A stretch of DNA of 19,281 bases from an uncultured Bacillota bacterium (GTDB taxonomy: Bacteria; Bacillota; Clostridia; Peptostreptococcales; Anaerovoracaceae). Location of the stretch: the NCBI GenBank assembly GCA_946629205.1, contig CAMOXP010000005.1, positions 1 through 19,281 on the forward strand, given 5' to 3'. Positions 1 through 7,398 of the stretch are shown piece after piece; position 1 is the stretch's first letter; each line of letters opens with the position of its first letter. The notes beneath the pieces were generated by a model that did not search any database, was not told where the DNA came from, and worked only from the letters and a program-made list of their open reading frames with translations. The translations under genes were made by a program, and so were the position numbers.

Positions 1-282
1 AGAAACGATGACGTTATGAAGGTCAATCCGATCGGCGCCAAGTTTGAAGGCTTTGGCTGGAACGTCATAGAAATCGACGGACATGACATGCAGCAGATTC
101 TGGATGCTTTTGCAAAAGCAAGAGACTGCAAAGGCAAGCCGACTGTCATCGTGGCGGAAACGACAAAGGGCAAAGGTGTTTCATTCATGGAGGACCAGGC
201 CGGATGGCACGGCAAAGCGCCGAATGATGAGCAGACCCAGCAGGCACTTGAAGAACTGGAAGCAGCAAAGGCTGCGCTTTAA
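1..282 (+). CDS. Transketolase, N-terminal (TPP-binding) subunit, 3' part only
   Basis: This is the last 93 residues of a split transketolase; the gene begins upstream of the window and is open from base 1. Transketolase moves two-carbon ketol units between sugar phosphates in the non-oxidative pentose phosphate pathway, using thiamine diphosphate. What is visible is the end of the TPP-binding half: a stretch matching FEGFGWNVIEIDGHD, then PTVIVAETTKGKGVSFME and a WHGKAPN segment, all typical of the bacterial N-subunit C-terminus. The stop codon is followed 15 bases later by the C-terminal subunit, so the two are co-transcribed and should form a heteromeric enzyme. Family assignment is firm. 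Whether it acts as classical transketolase or on a related ketol donor cannot be told from this fragment. Confidence 0.93.
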   Translation, partial: RNDDVMKVNPIGAKFEGFGWNVIEIDGHDMQQILDAFAKARDCKGKPTVIVAETTKGKGVSFMEDQAGWHGKAPNDEQTQQALEELEAAKAAL

Positions 283-297
283 TGAAGGAGAAACAAT

Positions 298-1227
298 ATG
301 GCTGATAAAATCGCAACAAGACAGGCTTACGGAGAAGGACTCGTAGAGCTTGGGAAAGAATTTGAGAATCTTGTAGTCATGGATGCGGACCTTTCCGGAT
401 CCACTAAAACGGCTATGTTTGCCAAGGAGTATCCTGACAGATTCTTCAACATGGGAATCGCGGAGCAGAACATGTACGGCGCGGCAACAGGTCTTGCCCT
501 TTCCGGGAAAATCGTCTGCGCCAGCACGTTTGCTATGTTCGCAACAGGCAGGGCCTTTGAAATCGTCAGAAACTCCATTGGCTATACAGGCGCCAATGTG
601 AAGATCTGCGCGTCCCACGCCGGTATTACAGTCGGCGAGGACGGTGCCAGCCACCAGACCTTCGAGGATATCGCACTGATGAGAACCGTGCCGGGTATGA
701 CAGTTGTCAACCCGTCCGATGCAGTTGCCACCAAGAAACTGCTCCGGCAGATCGTAGCGATGGAAGGTCCGTGTTACTTCAGAGTCGGAAGAGCGGCTGT
801 TCCGGTATTCTATAATGAAGACGATGAAATCACTCTGGGCAAGGGCAATCTCATCCGCGACGGAAAGGATGTTACGATCATCGGTACAGGCATTATGGTG
901 AGCGCGGCATTCGAAGCAGCGGAAAAACTGGCTGCGGAGGGCATTGACGCCAGGGTCATCGATATCCATACCATCAAGCCGATTGACGAAGAAATCATCA
1001 TTAAGGCTGCCTCAGAGACAGGCGCAATCGTTACAGCGGAAGAGCACGGGATCATCGGAGGTCTCGGAGACGCTGTCGCACAGGTCGTCGTGAAGAATCA
1101 GCCTTGCAGAATGGCTATGGTCGGGCAGCAGGATACCTTCGGCGAATCCGGAAAGCCGGATCAGCTTCTTGCGAAATACCAGATGACAGCCGATGATATC
1201 GCAGCTGCAGTGAAAAAAGTTCTTTAA
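298..1227 (+). CDS. Transketolase, C-terminal subunit
   Basis: This 309-residue protein is the partner of the preceding subunit and carries the pyrimidine-binding (middle) and C-terminal domains of transketolase. The sequence around residues 52-60 (MGIAEQNMYG) contains the conserved Glu (E56) that activates the thiamine cofactor. The segment SHAGITVGEDGASHQ near residues 102-116 is also diagnostic of the family. The C-terminal third (about 190-309) has the usual transketolase C-domain pattern, including EEHGIIGGLGDAVA. Length is standard for a split C-subunit. The ATG at 298 follows GAAGGAGAAA at good spacing. It sits 11 bases ahead of ftsE, so metabolic and division genes share a run here; that linkage looks positional rather than functional. 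Confidence 0.95.
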   Translation: MADKIATRQAYGEGLVELGKEFENLVVMDADLSGSTKTAMFAKEYPDRFFNMGIAEQNMYGAATGLALSGKIVCASTFAMFATGRAFEIVRNSIGYTGANVKICASHAGITVGEDGASHQTFEDIALMRTVPGMTVVNPSDAVATKKLLRQIVAMEGPCYFRVGRAAVPVFYNEDDEITLGKGNLIRDGKDVTIIGTGIMVSAAFEAAEKLAAEGIDARVIDIHTIKPIDEEIIIKAASETGAIVTAEEHGIIGGLGDAVAQVVVKNQPCRMAMVGQQDTFGESGKPDQLLAKYQMTADDIAAAVKKVL

Positions 1228-1238
1228 GGGGTTAGTGG

Positions 1239-2009
1239 ATGATAGAATTCGACCACGTTACGAAACGTTACAAATCCAACGTCGGTCTCGACGATGTTTC
1301 CGTTAAAATCGACGAGGGTGATTTTGTGTTCCTCGTCGGACCGAGCGGTGCAGGAAAATCGACCTTTGTGAAGCTCATTCTCAGGGAACTGGTCGCGGAC
1401 AGAGGCACAATCACCGTCAAAGGGAAAAATGTGACAAAAATGTCCGCCAGAGAGGTACCGAAGCTCAGAAGGAATATCGGAATCGTATTCCAGGATTTCC
1501 GGCTTCTCCCGAAGAAGACCGTCTATGAGAATGTTGCTTTTGCAATGGAAATCATCCATAAGCCGCGGAAAGCCATCAAAAAACATGTTCCTCAGGCACT
1601 TACGATGATGGGAATCGCTGACAAAGCGAAAAAGTACCCTGATGAACTCTCCGCGGGCGAGCAGCAGCGTGTGGCTATCGCCAGGGCGATCGTAAACCGG
1701 CCGAAGATCCTCATCGCCGATGAGCCGACCGGCAACCTCGACCCGGATACGGCATGGGAAATCATGCAGCTCCTGAATCAAATCAACCAGCTTGGCACGA
1801 CGATCGTCATGGTTACCCACGCCAAGGACATCGTTGACAAGATGGAGAAGCGCGTCATCGCCATCGAGAAGGGACGCATTGTCCGTGATGAAAAGGGCAT
1901 GTACGGATACAAAGAGGCATTAGCGGACTCGACCAACATGTTCGATACGATAGCGGTCAAAAAACGCGATACCTTCCGTGCAGGCTTTCGGAGAGGAGGG
2001 CGTAAATGA
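1239..2009 (+). CDS. ftsE: Cell division ATP-binding protein FtsE
   Basis: FtsE is the cytoplasmic ATPase of the FtsEX complex, a type VII ABC system that transmits ATP-driven conformational change across the membrane to control peptidoglycan hydrolases rather than transport a substrate. Visible motifs are Walker A GPSGAGKST (34-42), the Q-loop region IVFQDFRLL near residues 84-92, the signature LSAGEQQR (about 137-144), Walker B ILIADEPTGNLD (from about 157) and a switch His in VMVTHAKD. FtsE proteins are usually near 225-230 residues; this one is 256, the extra being a basic tail after about residue 225 that ends in RAGFRRGGRK. The start at 1239 follows a GGGG-containing site. Its stop overlaps the ftsX start (ATGA, 2006-2009), indicating coupled translation. 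Confidence 0.97.
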   Translation: MIEFDHVTKRYKSNVGLDDVSVKIDEGDFVFLVGPSGAGKSTFVKLILRELVADRGTITVKGKNVTKMSAREVPKLRRNIGIVFQDFRLLPKKTVYENVAFAMEIIHKPRKAIKKHVPQALTMMGIADKAKKYPDELSAGEQQRVAIARAIVNRPKILIADEPTGNLDPDTAWEIMQLLNQINQLGTTIVMVTHAKDIVDKMEKRVIAIEKGRIVRDEKGMYGYKEALADSTNMFDTIAVKKRDTFRAGFRRGGRK

Positions 2010-2896
2010 AAACATTCTTTTACACCCTCAAACAAGCATTCATTCAGTTCGGCAGAAACAGAAGCATGTCTTTGATATCGATTTTCGCAATCACCTGTAT
2101 GCTTCTGATTCTCAGTCTGTTCTTTATCATGTTCATCAACGTCAACGCTGCGGCTGAGTCTGTAAAGGGTGACTATAACTCCATCGAGATATTTCTTCTC
2201 GATGAGACAACGCCCGAACAGGCTGATGTGATGGTTCAGGATATGAAACAGCAAAAGGGTGTTTCGGACGCATTTTACAAGACGAAGGATGAAGCCATGG
2301 CGGAGTTCAAGGCCAGATGGGGCGATAACGGATATCTGCTCGATGGCCTTGCGGACAATCCTCTTCCGAATTCTGTCGTGGTCATGATCAGCGATCTTGA
2401 GCAGGCTGATGCACTTGCAGCCCATGCAGAAGAATATGAAGGAATCGAGGATGTTAAATACTACAAGAGCACAGTAGACAAGCTTCTGAAAGCGACGAAA
2501 TTCATCCAGATATCGGCTGTCATTCTTATGATTTTCCTGATCATCGTTTCAATTATTGTTGTTTCCAACACGATCAAGCTGACAGTGTTCAACCGATCTG
2601 AGGAAATCAGCATCATGAAGTACGTAGGTGCCACAAACTGGTTTATCCGTGGACCATTCCTGATCGAAGGGATCCTGATCGGCGTATTATCCGCTGTTCT
2701 GGCATTAGCTATCACGTATCTTTTGTACGGGCAAATCGTTGACATAATAGGTGATCAGGTATACCAGATGCTTTCTACCCCGATGGTTCCTGTAGGCTTT
2801 CTGATCTACAACTTCGCATGGATCTTCCTGGCACTGGGTGTGAGTATTGGATCCTGCGGAAGCATCATTTCCATGAGGAAGTTCCTCAACGCCTGA
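2006..2896 (+). CDS. ftsX: Cell division membrane protein FtsX (permease-like)
   Basis: FtsX is the four-helix membrane partner of FtsE. Predicted membrane segments lie at about residues 22-45, 167-190, 218-242 and 262-288. The large loop between the first two (about 50-165) is the extracellular domain that, in characterised Gram-positive systems, contacts a coiled-coil peptidoglycan hydrolase. The motif RSEEISIMKYVGATNWFIRGPF just after the second helix is a hallmark of the family. The start overlaps the ftsE stop, and a coiled-coil M23 protein of the PcsB type follows 24 bases downstream. The three genes thus form a complete ATPase-transducer-hydrolase set. Length (296 residues) is normal and no key element is missing. 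Confidence 0.97.
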   Translation: MKTFFYTLKQAFIQFGRNRSMSLISIFAITCMLLILSLFFIMFINVNAAAESVKGDYNSIEIFLLDETTPEQADVMVQDMKQQKGVSDAFYKTKDEAMAEFKARWGDNGYLLDGLADNPLPNSVVVMISDLEQADALAAHAEEYEGIEDVKYYKSTVDKLLKATKFIQISAVILMIFLIIVSIIVVSNTIKLTVFNRSEEISIMKYVGATNWFIRGPFLIEGILIGVLSAVLALAITYLLYGQIVDIIGDQVYQMLSTPMVPVGFLIYNFAWIFLALGVSIGSCGSIISMRKFLNA

Positions 2897-2920
2897 TAAG
2901 AGGGAGGATATTCGCAGAAC

Positions 2921-4006
2921 ATGAAGAAACGATCGTCGATCATTATCTCAATTACGCTCATTTTCTGCCTTTGCTTCTGTACGTCGGGTGTTTATGCCAA
3001 GAGTCTGACAGAACTTCAGGATGAAATAGAGCAAAAGCAGGAAGAACTGGAAAAGGGCGAGCAAAAGGAAAAGAATCTTTCCAAACAGGTTAACTCACTG
3101 GAGGGGGATATTTACGCGCTCAACGAACAGATCAAGGTTTCAGAGAAGCAGCTCAAGAAACTCAAGAAGGATCTCAAGGAAGCGCAGGCGAAGGTGGATA
3201 AGCAGAACGAAGATCTGAGTCTCCGCTTGCGCGCCATGTACAAGAACGGTTCCGTGGGATTTCTTGATGTTCTGATGAATTCAGGCAGCTTCTCCGAGTT
3301 CCTTACCAACATGGATCTGGTCGAGAAGATCTATGCTTCGGACAAGGATGTGCTTGAAGAACTTCAGGATTCCCACGACAAGATAGAAAAAAAGAAGAAC
3401 AAGGTTGAAAAACTGACAAAAGAGCTGAAATCATCGAAAGAGACAGCTGAGTCAAATATGAGAACCATCGAGGCGGAGAAGCAAAAAATCGCCGCCGATA
3501 ATGAGAAGACAGCCGCTATGCTGGATGATCTGGAGGGCGAAGCGGAGGCAGAAGCAGCAAGACTTGCGGCCGCATCCCAAAGCGGTCAGACAAGCAGCAG
3601 CAGCAGTTCCTCCTACGGAGGAGGAGCGTTCGCCTGGCCCGTTCCCAGTTCTCATAACATTTCATCCGGATACGGATGGCGTATCTGCCCGTTCCACGGC
3701 AGGGAATTCCACGGCGCCATCGACATTGCAGCGAGCGGGGGCGCTCCAATCGTTGCTTCGGCGGATGGTGAGGTCATCAGCGCCGGCTGGAACGGAGGGT
3801 TCGGCAATTCGATCCAGGTGGATCACGGCGGCGGACTGGTAACGATGTACAACCATTGTTCCTCCTTCAAGGCCTCCGTTGGACAGAAAGTTTCAAAGGG
3901 TGAGACGATCGCCTTCGTAGGCACGACAGGCTCTTCAACCGGGAACCATCTGGACTTCAGAGTCTTCCAGGACGGAACAACGAAGGACCCGAATTCATAT
4001 CTTTAA
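2921..4006 (+). CDS. Secreted coiled-coil M23 peptidoglycan hydrolase (PcsB/EnvC-like)
   Basis: A 361-residue exported protein, probably the hydrolase controlled by FtsEX in daughter-cell separation. It has a signal peptide (1-26, ending VYA), two long charged heptad-rich coiled-coil stretches (about 30-125 and 150-220) around a short SVGFLDVLMNSGSFSEFL segment typical of PcsB-type domains, a Ser/Gly linker near 225-240, and a C-terminal M23 (LytM) domain from about 245. Zinc-site candidates are H264 and D268 (HxxxD), with H312 in YNH as a likely catalytic His. The final motif reads H343-L-D345 where the family usually has H-x-H, so the canonical last zinc His is Asp. The nearest Shine-Dalgarno (GGGAGG) sits about 13 bases before the ATG, longer than usual. 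Hydrolytic activity is inferred; a non-catalytic regulatory role cannot be excluded. Confidence 0.9.
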   Translation: MKKRSSIIISITLIFCLCFCTSGVYAKSLTELQDEIEQKQEELEKGEQKEKNLSKQVNSLEGDIYALNEQIKVSEKQLKKLKKDLKEAQAKVDKQNEDLSLRLRAMYKNGSVGFLDVLMNSGSFSEFLTNMDLVEKIYASDKDVLEELQDSHDKIEKKKNKVEKLTKELKSSKETAESNMRTIEAEKQKIAADNEKTAAMLDDLEGEAEAEAARLAAASQSGQTSSSSSSSYGGGAFAWPVPSSHNISSGYGWRICPFHGREFHGAIDIAASGGAPIVASADGEVISAGWNGGFGNSIQVDHGGGLVTMYNHCSSFKASVGQKVSKGETIAFVGTTGSSTGNHLDFRVFQDGTTKDPNSYL

Positions 4007-4071
4007 GAGGCTGTCTCTTTAAGAGATTACTATGAATTCGATGAAGAAGATAGATTATGAAGAAGATAGAT
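4000..4071 (+). repeat. Two adjacent 16-nt tandem duplications at the hydrolase-recJ junction
   Basis: TCTTTAAGAG occurs at 4000-4009 and again at 4016-4025, a 16-base step. ATGAAGAAGATAGAT occurs at 4041-4055 and 4057-4071, also a 16-base step. The second copy of the latter provides the recJ start codon. The first copy starts or continues a tiny frame (ATG 4032 or 4041, stop 4071-4073) that overlaps the recJ start. The 4004-4026 segment can also form two mutually exclusive short hairpins (AAGAG/CTCTT or TCTCTT/AAGAGA). Confidence 0.8.
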
Positions 4072-5766
4072 AGAATACTTGATGAAATACTGAATAAACG
4101 CGGGATCGTGACCGCTGAGGCCAGGGAGGAGTTTCTTTCGCCGCGGCCTTCCCGCACATACGATCCATTCCTGCTGGACGGCATGGAGGCAGGAGTGGAT
4201 TTGCTTATATCCACCGCGAAAAGCGGCGGGTGCATCTGCATCTACGGCGATTATGACGCTGACGGCGTTACTGCGTCAACCATTATGGCGCGGGGCGTAT
4301 CCGAACTGACAGATAATTGGTTCTTTTATATTCCCTCGAGATTTGAAGAGGGCTATGGCTTGAATGTCGCCGCGATCGATAAAATAGCCGAGCGGGGAGC
4401 GGATCTGATCCTCACCGTTGATTGCGGCTGCGTGTCTGTTGGCGAGGTGGCGTATGCGAAGTCAAAAGGAATCAAGGTCATCGTGACCGATCACCACAAT
4501 ATCGAAGATACCATCGCAGAGGGTATCGTCATTGATCCTAAAAAACCGGCAAAATTCATGTCCGAAGAGGGCAAGGATCCATACCCCTGCCAGGATCTTG
4601 CCGGATGCGGCGTTGCCTATAAGTTCATCCAGGCTCTGCAGAGGAGTCTGGACCTCCCGAGAAACATGCTGACAGAGGCGCTCGACATGGTGGCCGTAGG
4701 GACGATAGGAGACATCGTTCCGCTGCGTGATGAAAACAGGACGCTTGTGAAATACGGCATAATCCAGGCAAACAGCAGGCAGAGACCTTCACTGGACCGC
4801 CTTGCCAAAGCAATTTCCGTCGACGAAATCTCGTCTTCAACGATCGCATTTGGAATCGTGCCGCATATCAACGCCACAGGAAGAATGGCGTCTGCGATGC
4901 GGGCGGTGGAACTCTTCAACAGCGAAGATGAGAATATCATCGATGAAAAAGTGCAGGAATTGGTCCGCTGCAACAGGGAGCGGAAACAAATCCAGGATGC
5001 AGCGTTCCGGAAATGCAAAGATATGATCCGGGGCAATGAAAGCTTTATCGTTCTTTGCGTTGAGGATATGCATGAGGGAATCGCCGGCATTGTAGCGGGA
5101 AAGATCAAGGACGAATACCAGAGGCCGGTCATCATTGTTACCCCATCCGGGGAAAAGGGCCGGGCAGACGAAGGTGCAGTGCTCCTGAAGGGCACAGGCA
5201 GGAGCATTGAAGGAGTGGACATTTATGAGGTCCTGAACCGGCACAGCGAACTGTTCCTGCGGTTTGGTGGCCACAGCAAGGCATGCGGCTTCTTGATGGA
5301 AGCAGCCGGCCTCGAAAAACTGAAAGCGTGTGTAAACAGCGATGTGAATGAACTGCTGGCCGAAGATCCTATGCTGTTCGAGAAAAAACTGGATGTCGAC
5401 GCGGTGATCACACCTGCAGATGTTACAGTAGATCTGGCGAAAGCGCTGGATGTACTGGCACCCTTTGGAGAGGGAAACCCGGAGCCGTTGCTGCGCATGA
5501 GGAATGTCCGCATCCGGAGCGTCTCCTATATGGGAGCAGATATGACGCATGCCAGGTTCAGTGCCTGCGCGCCGGTGAGCGAAAGCGGCGGCCCGTCTGG
5601 CAGATACACATATGCGGAATGTGTCCTCTTCCGTAAAGCGCAGGATATGAAGCCTTTGCTTGAAAGCGCGGACCCAGTGGAAATCACCGGCAGCATCAAT
5701 CTGCAGACCTGGAAGGGGCAGGAAAGGGTGCAGTTTATCATAGAGGATATCAAGAGAGAGAAATGA
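4057..5766 (+). CDS. recJ: Single-stranded-DNA-specific 5'-3' exonuclease RecJ
   Basis: RecJ degrades single-stranded DNA 5' to 3' in recombination and mismatch or base-excision repair, using two metal ions held by the DHH domain. The 569-residue protein shows DYDADG (65-70), VDCG (D122), TDHHN with the DHH triad at 145-147, and further on GIAGIVAGKIK, a GRADEG segment and the RFGGHSKACGF motif of the DHHA1 domain. A C-terminal OB-like part follows. The start at 4057 is the first ATG after an in-frame stop at 4051-4053 and gives a normal RecJ N-terminus. It lies inside a 16-nt duplication and has only a poor Shine-Dalgarno (AAGAAG). It is 50 bases after the M23 gene and 7 bases before the S41 protease gene, so it probably shares their transcript. 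Confidence 0.96.
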   Translation: MKKIDRILDEILNKRGIVTAEAREEFLSPRPSRTYDPFLLDGMEAGVDLLISTAKSGGCICIYGDYDADGVTASTIMARGVSELTDNWFFYIPSRFEEGYGLNVAAIDKIAERGADLILTVDCGCVSVGEVAYAKSKGIKVIVTDHHNIEDTIAEGIVIDPKKPAKFMSEEGKDPYPCQDLAGCGVAYKFIQALQRSLDLPRNMLTEALDMVAVGTIGDIVPLRDENRTLVKYGIIQANSRQRPSLDRLAKAISVDEISSSTIAFGIVPHINATGRMASAMRAVELFNSEDENIIDEKVQELVRCNRERKQIQDAAFRKCKDMIRGNESFIVLCVEDMHEGIAGIVAGKIKDEYQRPVIIVTPSGEKGRADEGAVLLKGTGRSIEGVDIYEVLNRHSELFLRFGGHSKACGFLMEAAGLEKLKACVNSDVNELLAEDPMLFEKKLDVDAVITPADVTVDLAKALDVLAPFGEGNPEPLLRMRNVRIRSVSYMGADMTHARFSACAPVSESGGPSGRYTYAECVLFRKAQDMKPLLESADPVEITGSINLQTWKGQERVQFIIEDIKREK

Positions 5767-5773
5767 GGAAAGT

Positions 5774-6901
5774 ATGCAGCTGAAAAAGAAAACTTTAGTA
5801 TTGATTATGATCGGCATGTTCTTCGCCGGCGCGGTTGTCATGGGGGCGGTGTGTGCAGGAATCATGCACGCCCCAACTGCTTCGTTCAAAAGCGATGACA
5901 AGATGGCGGAGATCAAGAGTTACATAGATGCCTATTACCTGAACGATTACAAGGAACAGGATCTGATCGACGGCGCGTATGAAGGATATGTCGCCGGACT
6001 TGGGGATCCGTACTCTTCCTATATGACGAAGGAGGCTTACGATTCATGGATGGCGTCTGCTACGGGCAACTATTCAGGCGTCGGCATCACGTTCTCTGAG
6101 AACGAGGACGGTGCGTTTGAGGTCCTGGAGGTGAATCCGGGTTCCCCTGCGGATAAGGCGGGCGTCGTTCCGCAGGATCTTATTCTTTCCGTTGACGGCA
6201 AGACCTACACAGATTCCGAAGTCATGGCTTCGGCGATCCGAGGCAAAAAGGGAACCGAAGTCACACTCATGATCTACCATGACGGCAAGGAGAAAGAAAT
6301 CAAGCTGGTCCGCGATAAGATCATTCTTAAAAGCGTGACATGGGAAATGCTCGATGATGAAACAGGATATATCAAAATCAGTTCGTTCCTTGAGAATACA
6401 GGAGAGGATTTCGACAAAGCGCTCAAGGCCGTCGAAGCAAAGAATGCAAAGGGGCTGATCCTGGATCTCAGAAACAACGGCGGCGGACTTGTGGACCAGT
6501 GCGTGGAAGTGGCTGATGAATTTCTGGATGAAGGCGTCGTCTGCTATGTAGAGGATAAAAACGGAAAGACGGAGACCTATGACGCGGCGGATGGCAAAAC
6601 CAATATTCCGACAGTCGTTCTGATCAATGAATCCTCTGCGTCTGCCTCAGAGATCCTGGCCGGAGCATTGAAGGATAACGGGTTTGATATCGTCGGAACA
6701 AAATCCTTCGGCAAGGGGGTCATTCAGACCACGCTGACGATGAACGACGGATCTGCGCTGAAACTGACGATCATGCAATACCTGTCGCCGGATAAGCATG
6801 TCATCCACGAGAAGGGAATCAAACCTACGGTCAAGGTGAAAGACAAGGAAGATACCGAAGAGGATGAACAGCTTGAAAAGGCGGAAGATCTTCTGGAATA
6901 A
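5774..6901 (+). CDS. Membrane-anchored S41 C-terminal processing protease with PDZ domain (CtpA/CtpB type)
   Basis: A 375-residue serine protease expected to act outside the membrane. It begins with an uncleaved anchor or signal helix (about 8-30), followed by a helical region, a PDZ domain (about 95-170, with GVGITF and VNPGSPADKAGV) and the S41 core. The catalytic residues by family alignment are S290 in SSASASEI, K314 in SFGKG and Q318. The substrate-site segment LDLRNNGGGLVDQ is intact. The C-terminal tail is strongly acidic. Proteases of this type often sit beside ftsEX and M23 genes in Clostridia and Bacilli and process secreted proteins or wall hydrolases. A role in trimming the upstream hydrolase is a reasonable inference but unproven. 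It is the last gene of its run; only a weak hairpin (6921-6938) lies behind it. Confidence 0.95.
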   Translation: MQLKKKTLVLIMIGMFFAGAVVMGAVCAGIMHAPTASFKSDDKMAEIKSYIDAYYLNDYKEQDLIDGAYEGYVAGLGDPYSSYMTKEAYDSWMASATGNYSGVGITFSENEDGAFEVLEVNPGSPADKAGVVPQDLILSVDGKTYTDSEVMASAIRGKKGTEVTLMIYHDGKEKEIKLVRDKIILKSVTWEMLDDETGYIKISSFLENTGEDFDKALKAVEAKNAKGLILDLRNNGGGLVDQCVEVADEFLDEGVVCYVEDKNGKTETYDAADGKTNIPTVVLINESSASASEILAGALKDNGFDIVGTKSFGKGVIQTTLTMNDGSALKLTIMQYLSPDKHVIHEKGIKPTVKVKDKEDTEEDEQLEKAEDLLE

Positions 6902-6920
6902 ATTGTTCTTAAATTGTGCA

Positions 6921-6938
6921 AAAGCCCTCCATGGCTTT
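6921..6938 (+). terminator. Weak hairpin after the S41 protease gene
   Basis: AAAGCC (6921-6926) pairs with GGCTTT (6933-6938) over a 6-base loop. The only U-run is the TTT inside the stem, so intrinsic termination would be weak. The preceding 12 bases GCAAAAGCCCTC (6918-6929) are identical to those at the strong terminator at 13430-13441. This may therefore be a decayed or minimal terminator. Confidence 0.35.
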
Positions 6939-6946
6939 ACCGCATA

Positions 6947-6975
6947 TTGACTTTACAGTGCGAAAGTGTTATAGT
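6947..6975 (+). promoter_or_regulatory. Sigma-A-type promoter of the yerC-like gene
   Basis: The -35 box TTGACT (6947-6952) and -10 box TATAGT (6970-6975) are separated by exactly 17 bases. This puts the transcription start near 6982 and leaves a short leader with an AAGGAGGTGA site before the ATG at 7005. The motif AGTG recurs at 6957, 6965 and 6973, an 8-base phase across the spacer and -10, which could be a regulator-binding array. Confidence 0.85.
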
Positions 6976-7004
6976 GCAATCGAGGTAAGCAAGGAGGTGA
7001 CATT

Positions 7005-7304
7005 ATGGCATATGAATCAAAATTCAAAAGAGACGACATAGATGAACTGTTCAAGGCTGTGTTGCTTTTGGAAGATGAGGAAGACTGCTACAGGTTTTTT
7101 GAGGATATCTGCACAATCAATGAGATCCATGCCATTGCGCAGAGACTGCAGGTAGCAAAGCTGCTGTCTGAAAATAAGACTTACAATGAAATCGAAGGCG
7201 TAACGAAGGCTTCGACGGCTACGATCAGCAGGATCAACAAGTGTCTTGTCTATGGCGCCGATGGTTATAAGCGAATCCTTGCGAGGATGAAAGAGCAGGA
7301 GTAA
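7005..7304 (+). CDS. YerC/YecD family TrpR-related DNA-binding protein
   Basis: A 99-residue protein of the Trp-repressor superfamily found widely in Bacillota. The N-terminal helices carry a DIDELFKAVLLLEDEEDCYRFF pattern, followed by TINEIHAIAQRLQVAKLL and a helix-turn-helix (about 60-85) reading YNEIEGVTKASTATISRINKCL. Family length is about 100 residues, so it is full length. The start has a strong AAGGAGGTGA site. It is monocistronic, with its own sigma-A promoter upstream and an intrinsic terminator just downstream. Proteins of this group bind DNA as dimers and act as repressors or activators; its effector and targets cannot be read from sequence. The phased repeats in its own promoter make autoregulation possible. 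Confidence 0.93.
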   Translation: MAYESKFKRDDIDELFKAVLLLEDEEDCYRFFEDICTINEIHAIAQRLQVAKLLSENKTYNEIEGVTKASTATISRINKCLVYGADGYKRILARMKEQE

Positions 7305-7332
7305 CTGCATAACAGGGTTGTTATATGTGAAG

Positions 7333-7363
7333 GGGCGTGTCATTTATTCTGTCACGCCTTTTT
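7333..7363 (+). terminator. Rho-independent terminator of the yerC-like gene
   Basis: GGCGTG (7334-7339) pairs with CACGCC (7353-7358), with a possible outer G-T pair, over a 13-base loop, followed by TTTTT. The U-run also runs into the region where a -35 element for the next promoter would lie. Confidence 0.85.
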
Positions 7364-7389
7364 ATGTTATATTAATAGTGTGTTATAAT
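7362..7389 (+). promoter_or_regulatory. Promoter of the phosphopantetheinyl transferase run, almost leaderless
   Basis: A perfect -10 box TATAAT lies at 7384-7389. The -35 region (TTATGT, 7362-7367, 16-base spacer) is poor. A second possible extended -10 (TG-T-TATATT) sits at 7365-7373. From the perfect -10, transcription would begin about 7396, only some 3 bases before the ATG at 7399. No Shine-Dalgarno is present between them. Confidence 0.65.
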
Positions 7390-7398
7390 TGAAACACC

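Noticed and set aside
181..969. Long minus-strand frame of 262 codons opposite transketolase
   Set aside because: Shadow of a well-identified gene; composition rich in Cys, His and Arg without domain features.
4837..5916. Minus-strand frame of 359 codons opposite recJ
   Set aside because: Lies wholly against recJ and the protease start; no ribosome site or recognisable domain, so a codon-bias shadow.
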